From NCBI GenBank assembly GCA_003242885.1, contig QKMZ01000001.1, positions 124,001-188,000 on the forward strand: a DNA stretch of 64,000 nucleotides. The letters run 5' to 3'. Source of the stretch: Candidatus Melainabacteria bacterium. GTDB taxonomy: Bacteria > Cyanobacteriota > Vampirovibrionia > Obscuribacterales > Obscuribacteraceae. The position numbers and the translations under genes were made by a program. How positions within the stretch are numbered: position 1 is the first letter of the stretch; every line of letters begins with the position of its first letter. This document shows, in pieces, positions 7,036-15,672 of the stretch. Under the pieces are notes generated by a model. The model ran no database searches. It was not told where the DNA came from and worked only from the letters and a program-made list of their open reading frames with translations.

Positions 7036-9426
7036 TTAGGAGACGGCGCCCAGGGGGACTTGCGAAAGCAGGTCCTCTTTCATTTTGTCTGCGTTAGCGT
7101 AGCGCTCTTCGGTGTCGAGCTGAGTTGCGCGGAAGATGATTTCGTCGAGGCGACTCGAAACACTGAGTCTCTTTTCCCGCGGACGCGAGGCAGAAATCGG
7201 TTCTGGATCTTCACCTGTCAGCGCGAAGTAGAGCGAGGCCCCAAGCGCGTATATGTCACTCTGCGGCGATGCCTTGCCGCGAAATTGCTCGGGCGGAATG
7301 TACGAGTGCTTCCCGACGACAGTTCGCGTAGCCGTTGATTCCGACTGCCTCGCCACGTTGAAGTCGATCAACTTTGGTGTTCCATCCTCGGCGATGATGA
7401 TGTTTTCAGGCGTGAAGTCTCGGTGGATGACGGGCGGGGACATCGAGTGCAGGTGGGAAAGAATGCCCAGCAGTTGTACCGCCAAATCCATTGTTTCCAG
7501 ATCTGAGAGTGGACCGCTTTCGTTGACGAGTGTGCGAAGCGAATTTCCTTGCACGTGTTCTAAAACGAGGTAAAACCGATGATCTTCAATGAAGTTGTCT
7601 TTTAGTTTGACGACATACGGATGGTCGATGCTTTGCAGCAACACGCATTCGCGATGCACTGAATCAAGTGCCTTCGCCTGCGCGATTTGTCCGGCGTGCG
7701 ACGGAATGATGAATTCCTTGAGCACGACAAGCTCAGCGTTTTCGACACCGCCTTCGATGCAAGCTGCCTGATACGCGATGCCCTGACCGCCGGCACCGAT
7801 CTGTTTCACCACCTTGTACCTCCCATCGCCAATGAGGTCGCCGGCTTCAAGTGGTTCTGTTCTGACGCGCTCTTTTGTCAGCGAGCTGAGCCACAGCGAT
7901 GTGAAATTGTTCTCCACCGGCGGGCGCAGTCGGTCGATCATCAGTGGGTCGATTCGCTCCGGTGGTACAAAGCGCAGCAGCGCCTCGTGAAACAGTTTGC
8001 TTTGCGCGCCATAAAGCAACCCGCTTTCTATCAGTGTGATGCGCACATGATTGCTTGTGGAGAAAAACGGTTGGAAAAACGAGAAGTAAAGCAATTTCTG
8101 CGAAGGCGTTATGGAATCAGGCTGAAGGTGGAAATTGATCAGCTCATTCATTGCCCAGCTCTTCGCTTGTTTTGAAAAACTCACGAACGAAATGCTGTTC
8201 CATGGAATTCCAGGCGAAGAAAATTTTACCCAACCCCGCTGCCAATTTAGGCGCATGCCCTCTTGCGACAGTGCGATTGTGGAAGGACTTGTAAAACTGA
8301 AGAGCAGCAGTAAGAGTGGAATACCCGTTATAACGCACACCATCAGCGGAATGTAGGCTTGCAGCTCTAGCATTTGCAGCAATACGCCGAGGAGTATGAA
8401 CGGCAGTGAAATGAAAAAGAAAGTGAGTGGACCGCTGCGTTCAACGGTTTCGAGCATTGGGCGCAACATACGCAGTGGCTTGTAGTGAAGAACTAGCTCA
8501 TCGCCATCTGCGCCTGAAAAGTGAACTTGATGGTCCAACACTTCTCCGGGTTTCAATCCGAGCGTGTTGCGCACTTTTTCTTTCATGATGGAACGCGGCA
8601 GAAGGCGAGCCATTTTCGGAATATATTCGCTCAGCTCGGCAATATTAGTCGGGTTTTCGAAGTCGAGAGAATTCCGGCTCACCTGCATTCGTTCTTGTTC
8701 GGTCAACATCGAACATGCAATATCGAAAGCGTTTCGTTTTTCAACTGAAAGTGGAAAGCGTGGGTCAAGTGCGCGCAATACATCCGCATGAACGGAGCTG
8801 GCTGGAAGATTCTCGTGCAGCGACTTGGCGAAAAACTCACGATCTGCTTTGTGAGTGATGCCAGAGACAAGTACTCGCAATTGAAAATCTGCATTGCGCA
8901 AACGCTCTCTCCAAATGCTTTGCGTCAGAAATTTATATGAATATTCAAAGGGCGAAGTCTTCGGGAGTTTTTTGACCGCTAAGAGAATCGATTCGTTGAT
9001 TTTGTCATCTGAGTCGTCATCAATCTCAGCTTTGGTTATCGTCGTCCACGGAATCATTGGTGAGGCTAGGTGGAAAAGAAGATTGCTCCAGCCGAGAGAC
9101 ATGCCATTTTGCATTACCCTAATTTGATTAGGTAGCAAACAATCCATAGCCGTATGGTGAAGCCAGGCGCAACAGAGCGAAATCAAAACCATCAAGACTT
9201 GGTAGCTGTTAACGTCGTACCACATCTTTGCCATCAACAGATAAATGGCGATGTAGGTCATGACACCGATTATGAGCGATGAGGCTCGCGGCACAAGCGT
9301 TGGGCGGGCTCTGTAGTCGAGTGTCACTAAGTCGGAAACTTCCTCATCGGTACGCGTTGTATCGACCTCGGCAAAAGAATTGTCTTTGTCGTCGTATCCG
9401 GCACCGTTAAGCATGTATGTCGACAT
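7036..9426 (-). CDS. Membrane-anchored Ser/Thr protein kinase, C-terminal kinase domain, DFN variant
   Basis: 796-aa PknB-like kinase with an unusual order: a long N-terminal membrane region first, kinase last. Membrane helices lie near residues 48-85 (two) and in a second pair around 335-385. The kinase domain spans about 535-790: Gly loop GAGGQG from ~544, VAIK-type Lys K570, alpha-C Glu E593, catalytic HRDFTPEN with D670, and metal-site motif D688-F-N, where the usual DFG Gly is Asn. An IPPEQFRG block stands in for the APE motif. The catalytic residues K, E, D and D are all kept, so activity is plausible. The ATG lies inside the 3' end of the upstream kinase gene (20-nt overlap), indicating coupled translation. 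Confidence 0.88.
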   Translation of the reverse strand: MSTYMLNGAGYDDKDNSFAEVDTTRTDEEVSDLVTLDYRARPTLVPRASSLIIGVMTYIAIYLLMAKMWYDVNSYQVLMVLISLCCAWLHHTAMDCLLPNQIRVMQNGMSLGWSNLLFHLASPMIPWTTITKAEIDDDSDDKINESILLAVKKLPKTSPFEYSYKFLTQSIWRERLRNADFQLRVLVSGITHKADREFFAKSLHENLPASSVHADVLRALDPRFPLSVEKRNAFDIACSMLTEQERMQVSRNSLDFENPTNIAELSEYIPKMARLLPRSIMKEKVRNTLGLKPGEVLDHQVHFSGADGDELVLHYKPLRMLRPMLETVERSGPLTFFFISLPFILLGVLLQMLELQAYIPLMVCVITGIPLLLLLFSFTSPSTIALSQEGMRLNWQRGWVKFSSPGIPWNSISFVSFSKQAKSWAMNELINFHLQPDSITPSQKLLYFSFFQPFFSTSNHVRITLIESGLLYGAQSKLFHEALLRFVPPERIDPLMIDRLRPPVENNFTSLWLSSLTKERVRTEPLEAGDLIGDGRYKVVKQIGAGGQGIAYQAACIEGGVENAELVVLKEFIIPSHAGQIAQAKALDSVHRECVLLQSIDHPYVVKLKDNFIEDHRFYLVLEHVQGNSLRTLVNESGPLSDLETMDLAVQLLGILSHLHSMSPPVIHRDFTPENIIIAEDGTPKLIDFNVARQSESTATRTVVGKHSYIPPEQFRGKASPQSDIYALGASLYFALTGEDPEPISASRPREKRLSVSSRLDEIIFRATQLDTEERYANADKMKEDLLSQVPLGAVS

Positions 9427-11005
9427 TTTTCGCCCCCGTTAATTTGTCGATTGCATCGCTTAGCGCCCGTGCTGATTGAATTCGTTCGCTTGTCGACAGC
9501 GCTGTGCAGGAAGCCACCAGTTGATCGACTTCTTCGGAGAGTTCGCTTCTCACTTTTCTTGGATACGAAGGTGAAAGGGGTTCTGGATCATCGCCTGTCA
9601 GCAAGAAATTGAGTGTGCCGCCCAACGCATAAATATCGCTGGAAGGCTCAGCTTTCCCTCTAAATTGCTCTGGCGAAATGTAAGATTGCTTGCCGATGAG
9701 CGTGCCCGTGGCTTGCCCAACGTACTCGTTGGCCGCACCGAAGTCGATTAGTACAAGCGTGCCATCTTTTCGCAAGACAACATTGTCTGGTGTAACGTCA
9801 CGGTGCACCACTGGTGGTGAAAGTTCGTGCAGGTACGTGAGAGTAGATGCAAGCTCTTGCGCCCAGGCGAGCACTTGTTTTTCCCCGCATGGTCCGTGCA
9901 TTCTCACATGCTGTCGCAAACTCGTACCCGGCACGTATTCCAAAAGCATATAGTCGCGCCCGTTTTCGACTAGATGATCTTTAACCTTCGCGATTGCCGG
10001 ATGGTCGAGTTTCATCAACAAACTTGCTTCTCTGCGGAATAGCTCCTTCGCCTTCTCTTTTGTTTTCTCATCGACCGAATGCGGAATAACCGATTCCTTG
10101 AGAATAGACAGTCCGCCTGTATTTTGTTCGACGAGATAAACGGCAGACAAGCCGCCTGATGCAATCATACTGACGACTTTCAATCTGCCATTTTGCAATG
10201 TCGCACCTTTAGTAAGCGGCACAAAAGTCGTCGCTCCCAGATGAGACTGCATCTCTTCTTCCCACATCGCTGTGTACGTTGCAGGAGCGTCCGGCCTCGC
10301 TTCTGGCACACCGACTTGAATGACCTTCTTGATCAATTCCATTGCTTCATTGGAGACTACTGCTTCTTTACCCCAGTCGCTGAGCGCGCGGCAGAGTTGT
10401 TCTAAGTCTTTCTTTGACAGGCGCTTTAGATTTAGTGCGGTGTTGCCGCCGGAACGGAAGTACAGTCGCAGCGTCCAGTTCATCATCGACTCCATATCGT
10501 AAGGGTCGTTGTTTGCGCGTACTATTTTCTTTGAGAGGGAAACAGATCCGAGATCCGACCAGCTTCGTGTGCGGCGGAAGAGCAGAGACGGTGACATCAG
10601 CAAAGGAAAGGAGAGCCGAGATTCTGTGAGTAAAATGCGTGTGTGCGGGCCTGCAATCATGAACAGAAAAGCCAGCGCTGCATAAACGCAGTAGGCGCCG
10701 GCAAGAACATATTCTTCCGTGCGGTAAGGCTCTATCATCGATGAATAGCGCGTGCAACAAACACAAATGGCGCCGCAATGACAGTTGCTGCAAGTCATCG
10801 GCGCGGAAGTCTTGATCGTCTTCTTGTGTGAGACGCTTATTCCATCCTGCGGTCCGTATTTGATTACATCAAAGGTCTTGCGTGCTGCTTCGAGCGGCAC
10901 GGTCTTAATGCCAGCGGCGACTATAAACAGGCTTATCGTCAGGAAGAGCGAGAATAGCCAGACAGGCAGTACGTGATACCGTAGGGCAAATTTCTTGCGA
11001 TTCAC
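9407..11005 (-). CDS. Membrane-anchored Ser/Thr protein kinase with six-Cys extracytoplasmic loop
   Basis: 532-aa PknB-like kinase. The start is a GTG at 11005 with GAGG 8 nt upstream. TM1 covers residues ~13-33 and TM2 ~97-117. The loop between them carries C72, C75, C77, C81, C83 and C84, a cluster that could bind metal or sense redox state outside the membrane. The kinase domain (~245-525) has K303, E326, HRDVTPDN with D403, an intact DFG (D421) and ISPEQFRG. From the P-loop onward it closely resembles the downstream kinase (both have the PEQFRGKA..SDIYALG block), so the two look like diverged paralogues. First gene of a two-kinase unit. Confidence 0.9.
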   Translation of the reverse strand: MNRKKFALRYHVLPVWLFSLFLTISLFIVAAGIKTVPLEAARKTFDVIKYGPQDGISVSHKKTIKTSAPMTCSNCHCGAICVCCTRYSSMIEPYRTEEYVLAGAYCVYAALAFLFMIAGPHTRILLTESRLSFPLLMSPSLLFRRTRSWSDLGSVSLSKKIVRANNDPYDMESMMNWTLRLYFRSGGNTALNLKRLSKKDLEQLCRALSDWGKEAVVSNEAMELIKKVIQVGVPEARPDAPATYTAMWEEEMQSHLGATTFVPLTKGATLQNGRLKVVSMIASGGLSAVYLVEQNTGGLSILKESVIPHSVDEKTKEKAKELFRREASLLMKLDHPAIAKVKDHLVENGRDYMLLEYVPGTSLRQHVRMHGPCGEKQVLAWAQELASTLTYLHELSPPVVHRDVTPDNVVLRKDGTLVLIDFGAANEYVGQATGTLIGKQSYISPEQFRGKAEPSSDIYALGGTLNFLLTGDDPEPLSPSYPRKVRSELSEEVDQLVASCTALSTSERIQSARALSDAIDKLTGAKNVDIHA

Positions 11006-11015
11006 CGCTCAATCC

Positions 11016-11039
11016 TCGAAACAGGGCATTCTGTTTCGA
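11016..11039 (-). promoter_or_regulatory. Perfect hairpin in the kinase leader
   Basis: TCGAAACAG and CTGTTTCGA form a 9-bp perfect inverted repeat with a 6-nt spacer, ending 11 nt before the GTG of the kinase gene and touching its GAGG ribosome-binding site. It could be an operator or an RNA hairpin that gates translation. Confidence 0.45.
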
Positions 11040-11118
11040 TAATATGATTGTGCGAGTCGCGAATACAGATGGCTAGGTGCGACCGACTCTCAGGACTTCG
11101 GATAGAGATGTTCTGGGG

Positions 11119-11934
11119 TTATGGATAGTACCGATGAATTCTGCGGCGTTGAAGACCGTTTACAGTTTGCGGATCAATGTCGTAAATGAAGGCGCAGTTG
11201 TCGTCGTAGGGCAGAACAGTGTTTTCGTTACGTACGAAATGTAATTTCTTTTCCAGCATCTTCACCACTTTGCTGTTTTCGTCGCAGCCGCACTCGTCTT
11301 TAGAGATTTGCAATGCAAGAGAGAATTCTTTGTCTGCCAACTCCCAGTTGCCACCACGGTAAGCGAATTTGCCTGCCTCAATGTGCAGGTCACGACTGCG
11401 CGAAGGCTTGTCGGCTGTATGCTCTTCAGCGCAAGCGATGCCGCCGCGGATAAACATCTGAGCCAGCTTGTAATTGTGCTTCCATCCATAGATGCGTGCT
11501 GTGCGACGATATTCGCGCTGTGCCATTCTGTGTCCGAAGATTTTGTGGTCGAAATTGATGACTGCGTAAGTACGGGCGACGCTTTCCGGGCTGCCGTCCA
11601 GAGCAACGTAAGTTAGACCAGACATGAAAAACAACGAGTATGCCAGCAGCGGAACGGGAATGAGAAGCCCGAGCGCTCGAATGAAATTGGCAGTGCCAAT
11701 GGACATGCCGAAATCAGCAGGGTCTATGTATGCCGGAGGACGCTTGAAGTCCTGCATACCGTGATGGGCTAGGGCGCTATACAATAAGAATGGAGCGGTC
11801 AGCAGAAGCAACGCCACACCGCAACAGCTGATCGAGGCATGCACCATCACCACAAAACCAGTGAGGACTGCTGTTGTTAGGAAATATGCGGATGTGAGGC
11901 CGATTGAGATTCTTCTCTTGCGTTCGAAGCTCAT
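11119..11934 (-). CDS. Three-TM membrane protein with helical-repeat tail
   Basis: Family not recognised. The ATG at 11934 is chosen because GGAG lies 8 nt upstream; an in-frame TTG at 11976 has no such site. Product 271 aa. Hydrophobic helices lie at about residues 10-33, 37-58 and 86-110. The remainder is soluble and contains TPR-like helices (KFAYRGGNWELADKEFSLAL), followed by a basic C-terminus. It lies 113 nt upstream of the two membrane kinase genes on the same strand and could belong to the same signalling unit. Confidence 0.7.
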   Translation of the reverse strand: MSFERKRRISIGLTSAYFLTTAVLTGFVVMVHASISCCGVALLLLTAPFLLYSALAHHGMQDFKRPPAYIDPADFGMSIGTANFIRALGLLIPVPLLAYSLFFMSGLTYVALDGSPESVARTYAVINFDHKIFGHRMAQREYRRTARIYGWKHNYKLAQMFIRGGIACAEEHTADKPSRSRDLHIEAGKFAYRGGNWELADKEFSLALQISKDECGCDENSKVVKMLEKKLHFVRNENTVLPYDDNCAFIYDIDPQTVNGLQRRRIHRYYP

Positions 11935-12066
11935 TGTGCGTTCTCCATTGTTGGCCCTGCGGCGCCAATTGGACAATAACTAGCAGAGACACTGCTGCGT
12001 TATCTATTTATGCCCCAATAGACTCGAAGGGCAGCGCTTTGGCTAATGATCTAACTATTAAAAGTC

Positions 12067-13059
12067 TCAGCGCTTTCTAGGTCTGCCGTATTCGTCGATT
12101 TCCGGGCGCACGAATTGGCGCGTCCATTCTTCGGCATAGGCTGAGAATGTTCCTTTGCTCCTAAGTTCGCGTAATGCTTTCAGCTGGCCTTCCGAGGCGT
12201 AGATATCGCCTTTGTTAATTCCCAAGACGAGCAATGCGCCACGGAATGCAATTTCGCCTGCGATCGAACGCTTTGTGTCGTCGGAGCCGTCTTCGTGCGC
12301 TTGAATGGCTTTGGTTGCTTCTTCCGGCGTTTTATTAATGAGGAAATTTCCGTGATAGCCGTCGTCCATGCGAATTAACGCGTGACCTGGATCTTTGACG
12401 CCGTGCCAGCTGTCGATCATCTCTGGTTTTTCGTCCTTATCGAGGAGCGACACGCCGCCCAGCTTCCCTCGAACTTCCGACCAGAGCCTGCATTTTTCGA
12501 CTTCGGTGAGATTGTCCATCTTCCCGATGTCTTTCATGATGTTGGAGATGTCGTTGAAGCTGATTTGACCGTCTTTCTTTCCGTCTGGTGTCAGACCGTC
12601 TTTGTACTTGTTAATCAGCCCGTCCGCCTGGCTGTTCACTTGCTTCAGGCGCCAGTCAGGTATGCCGGAGAAATTGACGGGCAGTTTGGAGATTTTATTG
12701 TCCGGAAAGCGATGCGCTTGCCCTTTGTCGTCATAAGCCACGACATTGTCGACGCCGCATTCCATTTTTTCGCGGACGACTTTTCCGTTTTGGGAAACAG
12801 TTGAAATTACGTCGTTTTTGCCATTGTTGTTTGCGTCGCGGCAAGCTGCGCCGTCGCCAACGATAACAGGCGGACCGTTTTGCCCGTCAAACGCCCTTGT
12901 CGCCGCATCCGAACCACTTTGACCGCCTGTGGCTACTCTGAGTGTCGTGCCGAAGTCCTTAGGATTGCTGCGCAGATCGCTACCCAGTTGAAGATCGCTA
13001 TTAGGCGCCGGATTGCCAATCCGGGTTTCAGTTGCTTCGTTGCCTGCGTGCGTGGCCAT
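12067..13059 (-). CDS. Hypothetical protein with EF-hand-like motifs
   Basis: 330 aa, ATG start, no signal peptide or membrane segment. Two calcium-loop-like elements are visible: DANNNGKNDVIS (residue ~75, dockerin/thrombospondin-like) and DGKKDGQISFND (~160), which fits the EF-hand pattern at positions 1, 5, 6, 8 and 12. The rest is charged and unassigned, ending in a basic EYGRPRKR. It sits first in a minus-strand run leading to a membrane protein and two Ser/Thr kinases; a Ca2+-linked role is only suggested by these motifs. Confidence 0.68.
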   Translation of the reverse strand: MATHAGNEATETRIGNPAPNSDLQLGSDLRSNPKDFGTTLRVATGGQSGSDAATRAFDGQNGPPVIVGDGAACRDANNNGKNDVISTVSQNGKVVREKMECGVDNVVAYDDKGQAHRFPDNKISKLPVNFSGIPDWRLKQVNSQADGLINKYKDGLTPDGKKDGQISFNDISNIMKDIGKMDNLTEVEKCRLWSEVRGKLGGVSLLDKDEKPEMIDSWHGVKDPGHALIRMDDGYHGNFLINKTPEEATKAIQAHEDGSDDTKRSIAGEIAFRGALLVLGINKGDIYASEGQLKALRELRSKGTFSAYAEEWTRQFVRPEIDEYGRPRKR

Positions 13060-13324
13060 AGTAAGGTGATTCCGAGCGAAGCTTTCTATTTCATTCCCGC
13101 ATTTGAATTTGCGGTCACGGCGTTGGGGGACTTAACGCACCCCTAGTTTGCACAGAAATTGTGGCAAGAGTGTGAAGCCAGATTAGATATGAAATTGAAG
13201 GGGGTTTCAATTTTGAGCTATCGCTTTTTTCTGTTGGTCAAAGCAATACCGGCACGGACTTTGTCTTTGTGTTGGGGAATAAAAAGACAGCGCAGCGCTC
13301 CTCCTTTGCGCTTTATATTTTGGC

Positions 13325-13579
13325 ATGAACGATTCAATGGACAAAATGACCAAATGTGGTTTTCTGTGGCAGTTTCCTATTGTGGCTGTAGTTGCGGCGA
13401 GTTGTTTTATGTTGGGCGGCGGCTGGCGTCTGGGTATCAATGACTTTCACCCCCACCGCGCGCAAGGTGATGACTTCTTTGATGACATCTTCTCTTATGC
13501 CATTTTATTTTATTATCGTGGAGGCGCTGCCGCGATCGGTGGTGGCACACTTGCAGCAATTACGCTGTTTGTAATTTAA
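13325..13579 (+). CDS. Small two-helix membrane protein (uncertain gene)
   Basis: 84-aa open frame with hydrophobic stretches at about residues 15-33 and 57-83, separated by an acidic QGDDFFDDIF segment. No clear Shine-Dalgarno site precedes the ATG and no family is recognised. Its composition is protein-like and no better frame covers the interval. It lies between the divergent EF-hand-like gene and the convergent receiver gene. Confidence 0.4.
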   Translation: MNDSMDKMTKCGFLWQFPIVAVVAASCFMLGGGWRLGINDFHPHRAQGDDFFDDIFSYAILFYYRGGAAAIGGGTLAAITLFVI

Positions 13580-13618
13580 AAGCGCAAAAGGACTTAATCC
13601 CAGTCGGGCGCCAAAAGC

Positions 13619-14023
13619 TCATTCCGGGCTGTATTCGGGGCGTTGTTTTGGAGCTTTCTCGTCTAATTTTAAATGTGGCATCAGTTCCAAGAACAGCTCA
13701 TCAATCGTTTTTGGACTCGCGATAACCTTCTTGGCACCAAGGTCTAGAGCCTTTTGCCCGTCGTTGCCGTTTTTAGCAATAAACAGAATAGGAATCACTC
13801 CAAGCTCTTCATCCGTACCCAATTCAGACAACAGATCATAGCCGCTACCATTGATTAGCTCTTCATCAGTAACGATCAAATCAGGCATATTTTTGTTGGT
13901 CAGATACAGCGCTAGAGAAAGGTCCGCAGCAACAACAATATTGTAATCCAGCGATTGGACTGCTTCTTTGACAAGCTCGCCAATTCGCTTGTCCTTGCTG
14001 GCGATTAGTATGTGTCTGCTCAT
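13619..14023 (-). CDS. Single-domain receiver protein with degenerate active site
   Basis: 134-aa stand-alone receiver (CheY-like) domain. The ATG at 14023 (MSRHILIASKD) is preferred; an upstream TTG at 14083 would add a basic tail and overlap the WD40 gene. The phosphoacceptor D53 (DLIVTDEELING) is kept, but the acidic pair near residues 9-10 reads S-K, the conserved Thr/Ser position reads Ala (about 83), and the Lys before Pro reads Ser (S103-P104). Mg2+-dependent phosphorylation is therefore doubtful; it may act as an atypical receiver. It lies 41 nt after the WD40 gene on the same strand, so the two are probably co-transcribed. Confidence 0.8.
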   Translation of the reverse strand: MSRHILIASKDKRIGELVKEAVQSLDYNIVVAADLSLALYLTNKNMPDLIVTDEELINGSGYDLLSELGTDEELGVIPILFIAKNGNDGQKALDLGAKKVIASPKTIDELFLELMPHLKLDEKAPKQRPEYSPE

Positions 14024-14064
14024 ATTCTTGACGGATACCTTGATTCTTTGTCGTGGACTGGGTT

Positions 14065-15672
14065 TTAGTCGGGCAGCGACCAAACTCGAATTGATTTGTC
14101 GTTGCTTCCCGTCAATGCTTGGCGGCGGTCTGGTGTGAAAGCCTCGCTCCAGATGCCGAAGTTGAGCCCTTTGAATTCAACCAATTCTTTGCCGGAAGAC
14201 AGCTCCCATGTGCGAATTGTCTGGTCCAAGCTGCCTGTAATGGCGCGGTCTGAGCCTTCTACGAAAGCGACTTTTACCACCCAGTCTTTGTGTCCGTCAA
14301 GCGCTTGAGTTGTTTCTCCCTTCTCGACGTCCCAAACTTTTGCGCTCAGGTCGCGGCTTCCGGTAAGAACTTTCATTCCGTCACCGGAGACTGCAACTGA
14401 TAGAATGCTGTCGCCGTGCGCGTTTACAGAGCGCACTTCTTTTTGTGTTCCGAGGTCCCAGACCTTCATTACACCGTCGTCAGAGCCTGTAACAGCTCTA
14501 TTGTTTGAGAGAAACGCGACGCAGCGCACAGGTTGAGTGTGTCCAGCGAGCATCATAACTTCTTTGGCGTCTGGCAGTGAAAGCACTCGGGCTGTGCGAT
14601 CGAATCCGCCGGTGATTGCGCGTTTGCCGTCCGCGGAAATGTCGACGCTCGTAACCAGGTTGTTATATCCGCGAAAGCATGCGACTTGATTGCCGCTTTC
14701 AACTTCGAAAACGCGCACTGTGCAATCGTCTGAGCCGGAGACAATATATCTTTCGTCAGGGGTGAAGGCGACGCAGTTCACCTGATTTGTATGGCCCTGA
14801 TACATGCGAATCTGCTTGCCTTGAGAGAGATCCCACAAGCGGACGGAGTTGTCGGCGCCGCCGGAAATGGCTTTGGTGCCGTCCTTGGAGCAGACGATGC
14901 TCTTGACCCAATTGATATGCCCGTTCATTTGCTTCAACTCTGTAGCCGTCTTTGTAGGCGCAGAGGATGTCGAAGATGAGTCGTAAGAACTCGTTGTTTC
15001 CGGCTCGATTTTTGTCTCGGCTGCACTCGAAACAGGACTGACTGTCGTAGTTGAGGGCACAGCTGTTGCTGTACCGGTATTCGGTGCAACGGTTGCAGAA
15101 CCGTCAGCATCGGGAGTAGCCATGGTCGGCATTGGATACGACGAAACGGGCGTTTCTGGGTTTGCTGCTGCTGCTGCTGCTGCTGAAGCGACAGTTGTTG
15201 CCGCTGACGCTGAAGATGCCGCTGCAGATGCCGCTGCAGATGCCGCTGTAGCCTTGGGTTCTGCACTCGATACCATCCACTCTGGCTTTGGTTTTACTTC
15301 GTCATTAGATGCCGCTGTGGTTGGTTTCACCCCAAGCTTGGCTTCCATGTCAGCAATCACTTTATTGATACTTTCCTCTTCGGCTGTTCTTTTCTGCAGC
15401 TTATAGAGTTGAGACATCAATCTTAGCGTCTTCAAAACGTGCTCATCCTGCGGTCCAAAGAGTTGTGCTTCCTTCATGCAAAGCGTCAATTGCTTTTCTG
15501 CTTCCGCTAATTCTCCGGATTTCAGAAGGCGGTTGCCGAGGTCATAAAAGGTTTCCCACGCAAGCGAATTGCCCGCCGCCATTGCTTGTACCGCTGGCAA
15601 CAATGTCATGGTTGCCGCGAGAATTATGTTGGTGGCGCTGCGCCTTTTGCTAGTCCATCGAGTAGAAATCAC
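14065..15672 (-). CDS. Secreted WD40 beta-propeller protein
   Basis: 535 aa with a GTG start. A basic stretch and hydrophobic core (IILAATMTLLPAVQAMA) form a signal peptide. Residues ~35-115 are TPR-like helices (WETFYDLGNRLLKSGELAEA). A Thr/Ala/Ser/Pro-rich linker with a poly-Ala tract covers about 125-245. Seven WD40 repeats then run to the end, each with a GH-to-WD spacing and RLWDL/KVWDL-type ends, enough for one closed seven-blade propeller. Likely an extracytoplasmic protein-binding platform. A degenerate receiver follows on the same strand. Confidence 0.88.
   Translation of the reverse strand: MISTRWTSKRRSATNIILAATMTLLPAVQAMAAGNSLAWETFYDLGNRLLKSGELAEAEKQLTLCMKEAQLFGPQDEHVLKTLRLMSQLYKLQKRTAEEESINKVIADMEAKLGVKPTTAASNDEVKPKPEWMVSSAEPKATAASAAASAAASSASAATTVASAAAAAAANPETPVSSYPMPTMATPDADGSATVAPNTGTATAVPSTTTVSPVSSAAETKIEPETTSSYDSSSTSSAPTKTATELKQMNGHINWVKSIVCSKDGTKAISGGADNSVRLWDLSQGKQIRMYQGHTNQVNCVAFTPDERYIVSGSDDCTVRVFEVESGNQVACFRGYNNLVTSVDISADGKRAITGGFDRTARVLSLPDAKEVMMLAGHTQPVRCVAFLSNNRAVTGSDDGVMKVWDLGTQKEVRSVNAHGDSILSVAVSGDGMKVLTGSRDLSAKVWDVEKGETTQALDGHKDWVVKVAFVEGSDRAITGSLDQTIRTWELSSGKELVEFKGLNFGIWSEAFTPDRRQALTGSNDKSIRVWSLPD
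15164..15250. repeat. Trinucleotide and 12-nt repeats inside the WD40 gene linker
   Basis: About seven GCT/CTG triplets at 15164-15185 and three copies of a 12-nt unit GATGCCGCTGCA at 15215-15250 (the last with one change). They encode the poly-Ala/Ser linker. Both units are multiples of three, so length changes keep the frame. Confidence 0.8.

Noticed and set aside
13159..13443. Plus-strand open frame of 94 codons overlapping the small membrane protein
   Set aside because: No start signal and Arg/Cys-rich content; the overlapping 84-codon frame has better membrane-protein composition.
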